Shown here piece after piece: positions 8,701 to 17,138 of a stretch of 20,036 nt of DNA. Position 1 is the stretch's first letter, and the number at the start of each line of letters is the position of its first letter. Origin of the DNA: Plantago elongata (taxonomy: Eukaryota > Streptophyta > Magnoliopsida > Lamiales > Plantaginaceae); the NCBI GenBank assembly GCA_036897095.1, contig JAYMSP010003375.1, positions 1 to 20,036 of the forward strand, read 5' to 3'. Position numbers and translations under genes: made by a program. Under the pieces are notes generated by a model, which did no database searches, was not told the DNA's origin, and saw only the letters and a program-made list of their open reading frames with translations.

Positions 8701-9660
8701 ATCGATGTTGATATATGCATAGGCACCTTGAGTAAGGCCGCTGGTTGCCATGGCGGATTCATTGCATGCAGGTAATAGGACAATTGGAATTCTGTTCAAT
8801 ATACTCTGAATTAGAGTTATGTAAGAAGTATTATCTTTCATCGGCTTGCACATCAACTATAATAATGCCCTTCATGTTTTTACTGGTTGGCAGCAAGAAA
8901 TGGAAGCTTCTTATTCAGTCACGTGGTAGATCTTTTATATTTTCAACTTCTACACCTGTACCCATTGCTGCTGCAGCCCATGGTCCGTTACTCTTTCTAT
9001 CTGAGGATACCTCCTTTGCTTGATTTCTCAAAACCTTTCTTCATCATTGCTTTATCAAACTCATTCATCATCACAATCTGTGCAGCTGCTGTTCTTGTGG
9101 CGAAGGAAGAGGCGTGGCGTAGAACTGCAATCAGGACGCGCATGCAAGAGTTTCATGCTTTGACAGGACTACAAGTAGATAGTCATATCATTTCAATTAT
9201 AGTGGGAAGTGAAGACAAAGCCCTACAAGCTAGCCGGTCTCTCTTTCTCTCTTCCTCACTCTATAATCACATACTGTATTTAATACGTGGGATTCTTATC
9301 TAGCTTCAAACTAGTGTCTATATACTCTAATTACGTGGCACCTAACATCTTGATCATATCATCAAACAGGCATCTTTTACAGTTAGGATTTCACATAAGT
9401 GCCATCAGGCCTCCAACGGTACCACCAAACTCCTGCAGGTTTGTAGCTCATGTGCCTTTTTGTGATTTCAATATATTCTTCGATGTATGAATTGTGAATT
9501 GAATCTAATGACTCTGATTAATTTCTTCTGGGTCCTTTTCAGATTAAGGATAACTTTAAGTGCAGCACACACACTTGATGATTTGAAAAATCTCACAAGC
9601 GCACTGTCTCAGTGTATCAATTTTCGGGAGGCGGTAACAAACTGCTATGCAAAACTTTGA
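5723..9660 (+). CDS. BIOF: 8-amino-7-oxononanoate (KAPA) synthase, plant BIOF, 11 exons
   Basis: PLP enzyme of the alpha-oxoamine synthase family. It condenses a pimeloyl thioester with L-alanine to give 8-amino-7-oxononanoate, releasing CO2, the first committed step of biotin synthesis. Inferred coding exons: 5723-5963, 6358-6506, 6588-6695, 7400-7635, 7734-7775, 8350-8437, 8638-8771, 8894-8982, 9086-9236, 9370-9438, 9543-9660. Introns are all GT-AG, phases agree, and the total is 1425 nt (474 aa), close to the roughly 476 aa recalled for Arabidopsis. Key residues: H212 in SDALNHASI (pyridine-ring stacking), S262 in LFSMDGD, D287 and H290 in VIDDAH, and the Schiff-base lysine K321 in GTLSKAAG. 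RPPTVPPNSCR is the conserved C-terminal-domain block. The start context AACAATGG is good. The C-terminus AKL is a PTS1 peroxisomal signal. Donors of introns 8 (GTCCGT) and 9 (GTCTCT) are weak but fixed by frame and family alignment. G291 of the usual DDAHG is Ala here. Confidence 0.95.
6157..6206 (+). pseudogene. Decayed duplicate of BIOF exon 2 start, inside intron 1
   Basis: These 50 bases align without gaps to 6358-6407, the first 50 bases of exon 2, with 38 of 50 identical by hand count and an offset of 201. An acceptor-like ATTAG ends at 6156, like the GATAG before exon 2. Read in the exon-2 phase it gives YDNYVMLGNGKVDDE then TAA, against DDNDFMHKNGEVDDE in the real exon. The TAA overlaps a donor-like GTAATC at 6203. 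Similarity fades after this point. It is most likely a relic of a partial exon duplication. If spliced in as a 46-base cassette (6157-6202) it would shift the frame. Confidence 0.72.
6696..7399 (+). other. BIOF intron 3, longest intron
   Basis: A 704-base intron between GAG|GTACCC and TTTAG|GACTGC. No conserved domain or other gene was recognised in it. It includes a stretch near 6860-7010 of higher GC, and an interrupted C run (7297-7311, C8-G-C6) that would be G-rich on the minus strand. The middle could contain an old insertion, but no terminal repeats were found. Confidence 0.6.
7776..8349 (+). other. BIOF intron 5
   Basis: A 574-base AT-rich intron after the 42-base exon 5. It is bounded by GATAG|GTTGGT and TTGCAG|CCTTTT. 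No gene, repeat or structured element was recognised in it. Confidence 0.7.
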
Positions 9661-11263
9661 CCTCTTCGGTCTATATGTCCGTCCGTTCTCTATACAAATG
9701 TAATGCAAGCATTTTAAAGTGCCATGTCTAGTTATGTGGAAAACATTTAACGTAGTAAATAATATATTCTGGTTAGTTGATATGAAACCGTACTTTAAGA
9801 GGTCATCAATAAGAAGATTTGTACATCATGAACGGTCGATCCCAGTTTTGGTATATAATGGTAAGGTCTGATAATCTCATTGAGTCTTTGTTCATAAATC
9901 GTGCATGTACGCCAGTTCGCATCATAATTTCCCAAAACTAATGTGAAATATGATAGATCTAATTTTACACAAGCACATGAGCTACGAAGAAGGCACATGA
10001 GCTATTCTTATGGCATCTTAACGTTTTAATTAATTAAATAATTGGAATTGTTGGTAATTGTAAGATTAGGAAAGCTTAGTTTAAGGTAATTTAATTCGTA
10101 GATGGAAATTATTACGTCAATTAAGAAAATTTACATAGTACAACTGGGTAAGTTAGAGAAGGAAAGTAATCTTATTAGAGTAATCTTCTTAATTCAAATA
10201 TTAATGCTACTAGAATAAATTTCAGAGTATCAAAGTATCAATGGTCTTACTTGTTTGCTTAGCGATTTGTACGAACCAAATATTAACACTTCACTAGTAT
10301 ACATGGGGACCTGCTGCAATTCAACGATTTGTTGTATCAATTCAATTCATTCAGAGTCTTGTTTGTTTGTATGATGACAACGACAATGGTGCAATATAGG
10401 TTTCCCTCAAGTTTAGAGAAGTTTAGAGCGAGTTTATTGGTATTCGACCAATTTACAATGACATAAATCCTTTAAGGATTAATATAATTGGAAGATGATA
10501 TATATGTTCTGCCACGGATGGAATATATTTTGTAACGGAAATTAATATTGAAATAAAGTGATGAAACTAAAATTTAAATTGGTGTGCATAATTTCATTTT
10601 CAGATATAATATTTCAGTTGGATGGCTAATATTTTATCTTAAACAATATGAATAATTCAAAGTAAAATTTATAATGTATGATATTAAATATATATATTTT
10701 AATAATTTATTTCAGTTAATTCCAAATGATCATTTTCCAACGTTTGGAAATAATTACGTAAAAATTAATTTAATTTTATAGAATATACTAAATATAAAAA
10801 CTATTAAATAATACTTTTAAAGAGAAACAATACATAGCCGCTATAACAACCTTGAACAAAGTTTACAAATGAAAATATAACAATAAAGCTTAACTTCTAG
10901 CTTATTGAGGTTACGATTGCATTTTTTATATTAATGTTATGATTGGAGTGTTCAATTACGTCATGGTGAATGATATTGGCAGAGCAAAAATGATAATGCT
11001 AAAGCAAATCTTATATTAAAATTTAGTATGTCATAAGTGTCACGAATAGATAATTTTTTTTGGCAGTATGATTTTTGCTCTCACATTATGATCATCCTTA
11101 GGTTAATAAAACAAGTTAAGTAACGACATTTTATGTAGCTTATATCATTAAGTACAATTTCGTTAGAGTACAAGCTCTTGCATGATGATTAAAGCAAGCC
11201 ATACACTTTCGTTATGTCTTCTCGAGTTCTCGGCATAATCCATATCTAGAATGGTATAAACTT

Positions 11264-11286
11264 GAGCATTTATAATAAAAATGCTC
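11264..11286. repeat. Small perfect hairpin
   Basis: GAGCATTT (11264-11271) and AAATGCTC (11279-11286) form an 8-bp stem around a 7-base AT loop. The AAATGCTC word recurs a few bases downstream. Confidence 0.7.
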
Positions 11287-11319
11287 CCCTTAAATGCTCA
11301 TGGATCATTAGTAACTGTC

Positions 11320-11540
11320 TCACATCATATGTGATTTGCCACATTGATATATCCCAACTTCGCCGGTTGGTTATTTCACATCATAAATGATTTTAATCAT
11401 TGATATATTTCAACTACGCTGGTGGTTATTTCACAACATAAATGATATTGATATCGATATATCCCAAAATGCCGGTTGTTATTCACAACATAAGTGATAT
11501 TGATCATTGATATATCCCAACTACGTCGGTTGGATATTCA
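11320..11540. repeat. Minisatellite, four units of 52-56 bp
   Basis: Units begin with CACATCAT or CACAACAT at 11321, 11377, 11432 and 11484. Each contains TTGATATATCCCAAC-like sequence and a CGCCGGTTGG-like block. Units differ by several substitutions, so the array is not recent. A degenerate fifth unit may follow 11540. Confidence 0.87.
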
Positions 11541-12024
11541 TACATTATTTGTATCGCCTATAACATCATTTCAATACAGTGCGCATAATACATGCCAACA
11601 TGCTAGTTGGTTATTCCACACTTCTTTGGATATCATAAATTCTCAAAATCATGACCACTTTCGATTTATGATATTTCGTATCACATATTCACATTAATAC
11701 ATAATAGATTGCTTTAAATATTCTTGACATCATAATATAATAAGAAAGAAGATTTGAATAAATAAACAAATAAAATTTATCTTATTAATGATTTGTTATA
11801 GACTTTTTGCGTAACAGGAATTCACCAACACAATGATGTTTTCATGCCCTAAAACCAATTCATTTTGGCACAACCAGCCGTCTACCGTGAGATGGGCTAA
11901 CGCCAAGACGAAGCCTAACTTTAATCCTCAAAATACAATAATATCCTAGAGTGGTACAACAGAGCATCTAAAATCCATTACATAGTAATTACGATAATTA
12001 CAAATCCTCAATACAATGACAATA

Positions 12025-12548
12025 TGTTGAGACCCTGATCCCAACGGGCAAGTCGATTTACAATTTGTCAAGCAGTTCGCCATGGTAGTGGCGGATTGGT
12101 TGCTCGTAAGAGTGGATTCTCCCATTAAAGGGGTTGGTTCTCGAATAGGTGATGACCTAGCCGGTTCTCGCAAAGTGGTAATGGTGATAGAAATATCAGT
12201 AATCATCATTGCATAAATTATGGTTAATCCCTAGGTCCTATATAAACTTGCTACCTGACCATGTATTCCATGCAGTCAAGAGTTCTAATGCTAATAAAAT
12301 ATTAAAAGAAATTTGCAAGAATAAAATAGAAGATCCTAATAATCTTCTTGTCTTATCATCTAAGAGAATCTAGCAATTACCTTCTTCTCCTAGATCTCTA
12401 ACTCAAAAGAAATATACTAGAGATACTATTTCCTAATAATCAAAGAAAATACCTAGAATAAGATATTCTCGCCAAACGAAGTGTATTAGACTAATTCTAT
12501 ACACTTTCATTAGTTCTTGTAAGACCGGGAAAACCCAGGTTCTTAACA
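12025..12548 (-). repeat. 3' LTR of the gypsy-type element (524 bp)
   Basis: On the plus strand it starts TGTTGAGACCC and ends TTCTTAACA, giving the short inverted termini TGTT...AACA. Its first 187 bases match 16954-17138, with shared blocks such as TTCGCCATGGTAGTGGCGG and AAAGGGGTTGGTTCTCGAAT. A PPT abuts the 12548 end. Confidence 0.85.
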
Positions 12549-12560
12549 ATCTCCCCTCCT
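12549..12560 (-). other. Polypurine tract of the gypsy-type element
   Basis: On the minus strand it reads AGGAGGGGAGAT directly followed by the LTR start TGTTAAGAA, the usual priming site for plus-strand DNA synthesis. It sets the element's orientation together with the PBS. Confidence 0.85.
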
Positions 12561-12948
12561 AAAATGAGCCTTGTCCCCAAGGCTCTTTCCGAGATGCGCG
12601 TCCTCTTGGAGCAGGAGGTTCCTGCGTCTTCTAGCCAATCACGAACCTTCACCTTGCCTCGTGATCTTGCTGAGGTGATTCGCGAGTCGCGGTCTTCTTC
12701 ATCGCTCGAGATGTTGATCACTTTCATGGAGTGAACCTCAACCTCGGCAGGCCTTGGGACGATGCTGGCAGGAGCAGGAACTTCCCATGGTTCGGCAATG
12801 GGTGGTGGTGGTGGCGGTGGGTTGCCATAACAGCCAGGTATGCGGCATCAGGACAAGAGAACTGTTGCAGGTCGGATATCCCCAATCAGACCTCGATCTG
12901 CCGTCTGACCGTGCAACACTAGTATTTCCCCATCAACAAAGACACACA
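12561..12948 (-). pseudogene. Post-protease tail, proline-rich and acidic
   Basis: In the minus-strand frame one step off the protease frame, coding resumes as LDCENQIMCVFVDGEILVLHG, which looks like the usual end of a gypsy protease domain. After one stop near 12860 follows a proline run and PAPASIVPRPAEVEVHS. Next comes a charged stretch (VINISSDEEDRDSRITSARS), ending near the PPT. No RT, RNase H or integrase motif occurs. The tail was not recognised as a known domain. Confidence 0.55.
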
Positions 12949-13252
12949 TTATCTGATTTTCACAATCAAGGCAACATGCCCCACTGATGCGAGTGGTAAA
13001 CCTAACACGATGTCATCGGTCAACCCACCATACACGAGCTCGTGCATCAAAGCTCGTAATGCGATTCCTTGAAAGCAGATAGGCAGATAAGGGCATACAT
13101 GAGTGGAGCTCATGGGATGTCCGCTAGCAGCTCGTAATTCTAACTGAATCGAAATATGTTCCTTATAAAGCTCGTACCTTTCCACAAACTCCTGGTTGAT
13201 GAAGTTGTGGGAAGAACCGGAGTCCACGGGGATTGAAGCCGGGTAGCCTCCT
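12949..13252 (-). pseudogene. Gypsy-type retropepsin (aspartic protease) remnant
   Basis: The minus-strand frame includes PVDSGSSHNFINQEFVERY (the D-S/T-G catalytic motif followed by HNFI, typical of plant Ty3/gypsy protease) and, about 60 residues later, TDDIVLGLPLASVGHVAL (the hydrophobic-LG block). A stop codon at 12951-12949 follows a probable frameshift after GHVAL. The N-terminal side is interrupted at 13252/13253 by the nested LTR. The enzyme would process Gag polyproteins. This copy cannot be complete. Confidence 0.86.
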
Positions 13253-14034
13253 TGTAGCGCCCCGTCCGGATGGTACCGGATCGGGTGCCACCTCTGTGGG
13301 GTCCCAACCGCCCGAAGCGCAGTTAATCGATCAGTGTCGGATAAGGGGAAAGCCATACCCAGGATATATAACAAACTTATTTATTTATTAACATACTATT
13401 GGTAACTGTACAAAAGTAGGGTAATTGCCGATACAGTTATTTGCTGAACAAACAAAACATGGCAGCGGAAAAGGTTTGGTCCGGTTACTAAACGCCTGGT
13501 CATTCTACCCGATCGTCTACCCTGTTCTCGCAATCATTACCTGGGGAACGGAAAGGAACAAACATGACAGAGAGGTAAGTCTAACGACTTCGTGAGCAAT
13601 ATTTTACGACACACGAGAAAACAGACACGGACACTGATTCAAAACATAGTTCACTTTCTGACAGTAAAATACAAAACACTTATCACGCAAAACAGATTCC
13701 CGATCCTGGATTTTCAGAATTTTCACGAAACAGATACTAACCATCACACCACAGAATGGCCACGGAGGGCAACTTGACTACCTTATTACTCCTTCAAGGA
13801 GCGACCTCGCACTCAGTCAGACGACATGCTCAAGTCCATGTCGGCCCGGTACACGGAACGAATCGATCACCTGCACCGGCGATACCGTTGGGGGCGTCCG
13901 GGGATCTGTGGGTATAGGAGATATAGCCAGACCGTCGGTCCGTTCCACCCGGCCCTAAACTATACCAACTGTCCCTGGGCCCCACTAAAAACACTCAACA
14001 CGGACCTGGATAGCCACACAGGCGTATCACAGGA

Positions 14035-14115
14035 TGCCACGGAGGCATATAACAAGATGCCACTGAGGCATATAACAGAATGCCACGGAGGCATATAACA
14101 GTGTGCCGTAGAGGC
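14035..14115. repeat. 23-bp tandem repeat, about 3.5 units
   Basis: TGCCAC starts units at 14035, 14058 and 14081, with a diverged unit at 14104. The unit core TGCCACGGAGGCATATAACA contains GCCACGGAGGC, an interrupted self-complementary word. Confidence 0.92.
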
Positions 14116-14330
14116 TTCAGGTTACCAGGATCGGATCAAAGAGCCAAAACAGTACACGTACAAGGGACCTTATGGTCACTTATTCAGAGATTCCAACAAG
14201 TGCCACACTGGCGATCAAAGGACTAGACACAATTACAGGAGGCAGAACACGAGGACAATCACTGGTGCTGAGTGGCAGAGGACACTGACAAATAATATTT
14301 CCAAAAGGCAGACAACACAATCAAGAGAGA

Positions 14331-14460
14331 CAAACAACAGGTATCAGAGATAAATAAGGGGACCCAGTGGCGGATAACAAGTTAAGATCAAACAACAGGT
14401 ATCAGAGATAAATAAGGGGACCCAGTGGCGGATAACAAGTTAAGATCAAACAACAGGTGC
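14331..14460. repeat. 58-bp exact tandem duplication
   Basis: Two copies (14341-14398 and 14399-14456) are identical as far as can be read. The flanking word CAAACAACAGGT appears three times at the same spacing. The lack of differences points to recent duplication or correction. Confidence 0.95.
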
Positions 14461-14519
14461 CGGTTGGTGGGTAACAAGTTCACACAATTCACATAATTTT
14501 CGGAGGACGGATACCGAAG

Positions 14520-15050
14520 ACAGACACAGGTGCAGAAAGACAGACAGTAACCCTAATAGACACAGGTGCAGAAAAATAGACAGTAACACTAAACAGACAC
14601 AGGTGCAGAAAGACATACAATAACACTAGACATGCACAGGTACAGAAAGGCAGACAGTAACACTAGACAAACACAGGTACAGAAAGATAGACCGTAACAC
14701 TAGAGAGACAGGCAGTAACACTAAATAGACACAGGTACAGACAATAACACTAGACAGACACAGATACAGATAGACAGGCAGGAACACTAAATAGACACAG
14801 GTACAGAAAGACAGGCAGTGGCACTAAACAGACACAGGTACAAAAAGACATGCAGTAACACTAGACAGGCATAGGTAAAGAAAGACAGGCAGTGACACTA
14901 AACAGACACATGTACAGAAAGACAGACAGTAACACTAAACAGACACATGTATAGAAAGACAGACAGTAACACTAGAGAGACAGGCAGTAACACTAGACAT
15001 GCACAGGTACAGAAAGACAGGCAGTGACACTAAACAGACACAGGACACCA
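14520..15050. repeat. Minisatellite of 36-37-bp units
   Basis: About fourteen units of the form CACAGGTACAGAAAGACAGG then CAGTAACACTAGACAGA repeat through this stretch (starts at 14525, 14561, 14598, 14635, 14672 and onward). Several units are shortened to about 24 bases. Units differ by a few substitutions, such as GTGCAG/GTACAG and CTAAAC/CTAGAC. The array lies downstream of the LTR TATA box, so it would be in the transcribed part of the LTR. Confidence 0.93.
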
Positions 15051-15526
15051 CATTCAGTTATCAAATCAAAATTATACTAGGGGTCAGAGTTTATCAAAGA
15101 GTCAGCGGAATATCGGTACGGTAAGACATTCTGCAAGTTCTAAAGTTAGGTCAAATATTACGACTAGGCGTAACTGAATGTAAGAGCTTAACAATAACAG
15201 TATGAAGGCACTTTGTATTCCCCAGGGCCTGATGCCGAATAAATGCCCACTTGAATAAAGATAAGTGTGGGTCCTCACCTTGGTTGGGCTGGTACGATAC
15301 GCAGCTTCGAGATCCGGAGAGACTTGATAGACGAGTAGACTGTGGGTGGAAGCAAAATGAACAGGCGCGGTGTGGTGATCGAGTGGCGAAATCCGATCGC
15401 GTGAGGCGACACTTGTCCGGAAAGTGATGCGGTGAGTGGCGGTGGTGCCAGGCAGAGTGAGGCGCGGTGATGGAGATCGGAGAGAGCGAGAGAAGAGTTG
15501 TGGTGGAGAGGAACTCGAGACCGGCC

Positions 15527-15534
15527 TATTTATA
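15527..15534 (-). promoter_or_regulatory. TATA box of the long LTR
   Basis: On the minus strand it reads CCTATAAATAGG in a GC-rich context, a strong plant TATA box. It would start transcripts near 15500 running left, leaving about 660 bases of U3 and over 2 kb of R-U5. Confidence 0.62.
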
Positions 15535-16196
15535 GGCGGGAGGCGGCGCCGGCCACCCCATGACCGCCTTCTCCGGTCTCAACACGCGTCCAGCCGCGTT
15601 TCTTCCGTCTGCCACGCGTATCAACACGCGTTTCCTCCTCCGTTCATGGGTTAATGGCGGCTTCTTCTTCTTCGTTAAGATTTCGGCGTGGCCGGTGGAT
15701 GGAGCTTCGTGGAGACGGAATGGGTCAACAATGGCGGCCGATCGGTGAGGCTTACCGGAGAAGAATGGCGGACGGATCGGGCGAATCGACTGGAGAAGAA
15801 GACGAATTGAAGGAGAAGAAGAAAACGGACTGAAGAAGAGGGGAAACGTGAAGAAGAAGATGATTTAGGGGGGTATAATTGGCATTTTGCACAAATATAC
15901 ACCTGGCTTCTTCTGGCCTCCAAACGGCTCGTAACTAAATTCCGAAAAAATAGAAAGTCGATTCCCGGGCACTATTTACGATGAACTAAAGCCGTATAAA
16001 ATTTAAAATAAATATTTTTATTTTATTATTTTATTAATATAATATCAAGAAATAATTTAACGCCACTCGTAATTGACTGGCGGATGTGAGCCAGACACTA
16101 ATATTCGAATTCAATCCGCATCAAAATAATATAGTATTTTTAAATAATGCGTATAGGATCGGACCTCAACCGGTTTCGATTAACCGGGTCGTCATA

Positions 16197-16211
16197 ACCC
16201 CCCCCTCTCCC
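16197..16211 (-). other. G-rich polypurine-like tract beside the long LTR
   Basis: On the minus strand a purine run (GGGAGAGGGGGGGGT) directly precedes the LTR start TATGACGACCC. This is where a PPT belongs if the long LTR is the 3' LTR of its own element. It could also be a chance purine run in the gag region. Confidence 0.5.
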
Positions 16212-16505
16212 AATGCATCACAAGGGATGGACCTCGTCCCAACAGTCCATAACCGGCCCTCCCCCAATAAAGTTGAAAGCCAAACCCTCCGGTTCATACC
16301 TTGCTCCCCAAGCATGCTCGGATAGCCACCACTCGACCCTTCCAAAACCTCGAAACCACCTAGAATTCCGCCTCCAAGCTTCGCGGCTCCCAATGAGCCA
16401 TCTCCAATATCACCAAGAAACCTCCATAGCCCGGTTTCTTTATCCGTTGACTTTTCCCCGTCTACCAGCCCTCCGTTGCTACTCCGATCATCAGACCCCA
16501 GGCCC
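16212..16505 (-). pseudogene. Degraded gag-like or internal retroelement sequence
   Basis: This joins the Glu-rich gag to the long LTR. In one minus frame it is open as a Gly-rich stretch (LGGGILGGFEVLEGSSGGYP). In another it gives EWWLSEHAWGARYEPEGLAF then IGGGPVMDCWDEVHPL, which loosely recalls the E-G-x-A-x-x-W region of gypsy Gag. No single frame is convincing, and it might belong to the nested element rather than the outer one. Confidence 0.4.
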
Positions 16506-16928
16506 TCAGAGGTAGCCACTATTTCCCCTTCTCTTTGGAAGTCGCCACGTGCCTAGCAGACCTCGCCACACGCTCGTGGGGGGCACACGCCTTGGCCTAG
16601 TTCGGCTCGCACCATGCGTGCCACCTTCTTCTTCGCTTTCTTCTTCACCGTTCTCCGCCTCGTCTTCCTCCTCTCCGATTTTCCCTTCCTCTTCTTCGAT
16701 TTCTCCTTCTCTTTTCCCGACGCTCCGTGCTCCTTCCTCCCCACCAATTCCGTCGACCTCCATACCCGTCTCCACCTCTCCTTCTTCTTCTCCCGTGCGC
16801 ACCTCCTCTTTTCCTGCCATTGTTGCCGAGAGTTGCAATAGTGTGTTGCGGATCTCGGCAACAGTGGCCTCCATCTGGTCGATCCTCTCCCTCTTCGGTG
16901 ATGGTGGCAACAACTCAGGTGTCCTCAA
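16506..16928 (-). pseudogene. N-terminal Gag of the gypsy-type element, Glu-rich
   Basis: An open minus-strand frame starts 12 bases inside the PBS. It begins with a short leader, then a predicted coiled coil (IDQMEATVAEIRNTLLQLSA), as is common at gypsy Gag N-termini. A strongly acidic Glu/Gly/Lys low-complexity segment follows (about residues 45-100), then a basic end (RPRRVPPTS). The whole resembles plant gypsy Gag start regions in layout only. The plus-strand frames across this stretch (Ser/Pro-rich) are the antisense image of the GAA/GAG codons. Confidence 0.65.
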
Positions 16929-16939
16929 GTTATCATCCC

Positions 16940-16951
16940 ACTATGATACCA
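16940..16951 (-). other. Primer-binding site of the gypsy-type element
   Basis: On the minus strand it reads TGGTATCATAGT, a tRNA-Met-like primer site, two bases after the LTR end CTCAACA. The gag frame begins right next to it. Confidence 0.75.
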
Positions 16952-16953
16952 AG

Positions 16954-17138
16954 TGTTGAGACCCTAGTCCTAACGGGCAAGTCGAAGTACATGTCAAGTA
17001 GTTCGCCATGGTAGTGGCGGATTGGGTGTTCCTAAAGGAGGATTCTCTCATTAAAGGGGTTGGTTCTCGAATAGGTAATGACGTAGTCGGTTCTCGCAAA
17101 GTGGTAGTGGTGATAGACATATCAATAATCATCATTGA
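16954..17138 (-). repeat. Truncated 5' LTR of the gypsy-type element
   Basis: It starts TGTTGAGACCC and follows the 12025 LTR up to ATCATCATTG near 17137. Similarity then stops, at the terminus of the next element. About 340 bases of this LTR are absent. Confidence 0.85.

Larger units (their letters stand above)
9661..12024. other. AT-rich downstream intergenic region
   Basis: This begins just after the BIOF stop codon. AATAA-type words that could serve in polyadenylation occur (for example near 9757), but none stands out. The rest is AT-rich with no recognisable coding sequence. Notable contents are a small hairpin at 11264 and a minisatellite at 11320-11540. The stretch 11800-12024 is less AT-rich and may belong to another decayed element, but no termini were found. 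Confidence 0.5.
13253..16196 (-). mobile_element. Long LTR (about 2.9 kb) nested in the gypsy-type element
   Basis: On the plus strand it starts TGTAGCGCCCCGTCC inside the protease reading frame and ends CCGGGTCGTCATA at 16196. On the minus strand this is a TATGACGACCCGG start and a GGGCGCTACA end, matching a common plant LTR style (TGTGACGACCC...GGGGCGTGACA, from memory) with one change in the terminal dinucleotide. A TATA box at 15527-15534 points leftward. No matching target-site duplication was found. A G-rich tract beyond 16196 suggests this is a 3' LTR rather than a clean solo LTR. No protein motifs were seen. Confidence 0.68.
12025..17138 (-). mobile_element. Decayed gypsy-type LTR element, gag-protease only, with nested insertion
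   Basis: On the minus strand from right to left: a truncated 5' LTR (17138-16954), PBS (16951-16940), Glu-rich gag (16928 down to about 16212), a foreign LTR (16196-13253), aspartic protease (13252-12949), a proline/acidic tail (to about 12561), PPT (12560-12549) and a complete 3' LTR (12548-12025). No reverse transcriptase, RNase H or integrase motif is visible between protease and PPT. This resembles the gag-only or gag-protease non-autonomous LTR elements described in plants, but an internal deletion cannot be excluded. Confidence 0.78.

Noticed and set aside
11320..11540. CRISPR-like regularly spaced repeats
   Set aside because: The whole unit repeats with variation. There are no unique spacers, and the context is a plant genome.
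11946..12209. Minus-strand frame repeated at 16941-17135 with a similar peptide
   Set aside because: Both lie in the two LTR copies of one element, so the similarity reflects the LTR repeat and not a conserved protein.
13592..14098. Two plus-strand open frames in the long LTR
   Set aside because: No recognisable motif. They overlap a tandem repeat and lie in LTR sequence.
16549..16959. Ser/Pro-rich plus-strand frame that looks like a low-complexity protein
   Set aside because: It is the mirror of the Glu-rich gag on the minus strand. The minus strand has the PBS, LTR and coiled-coil start that fit.
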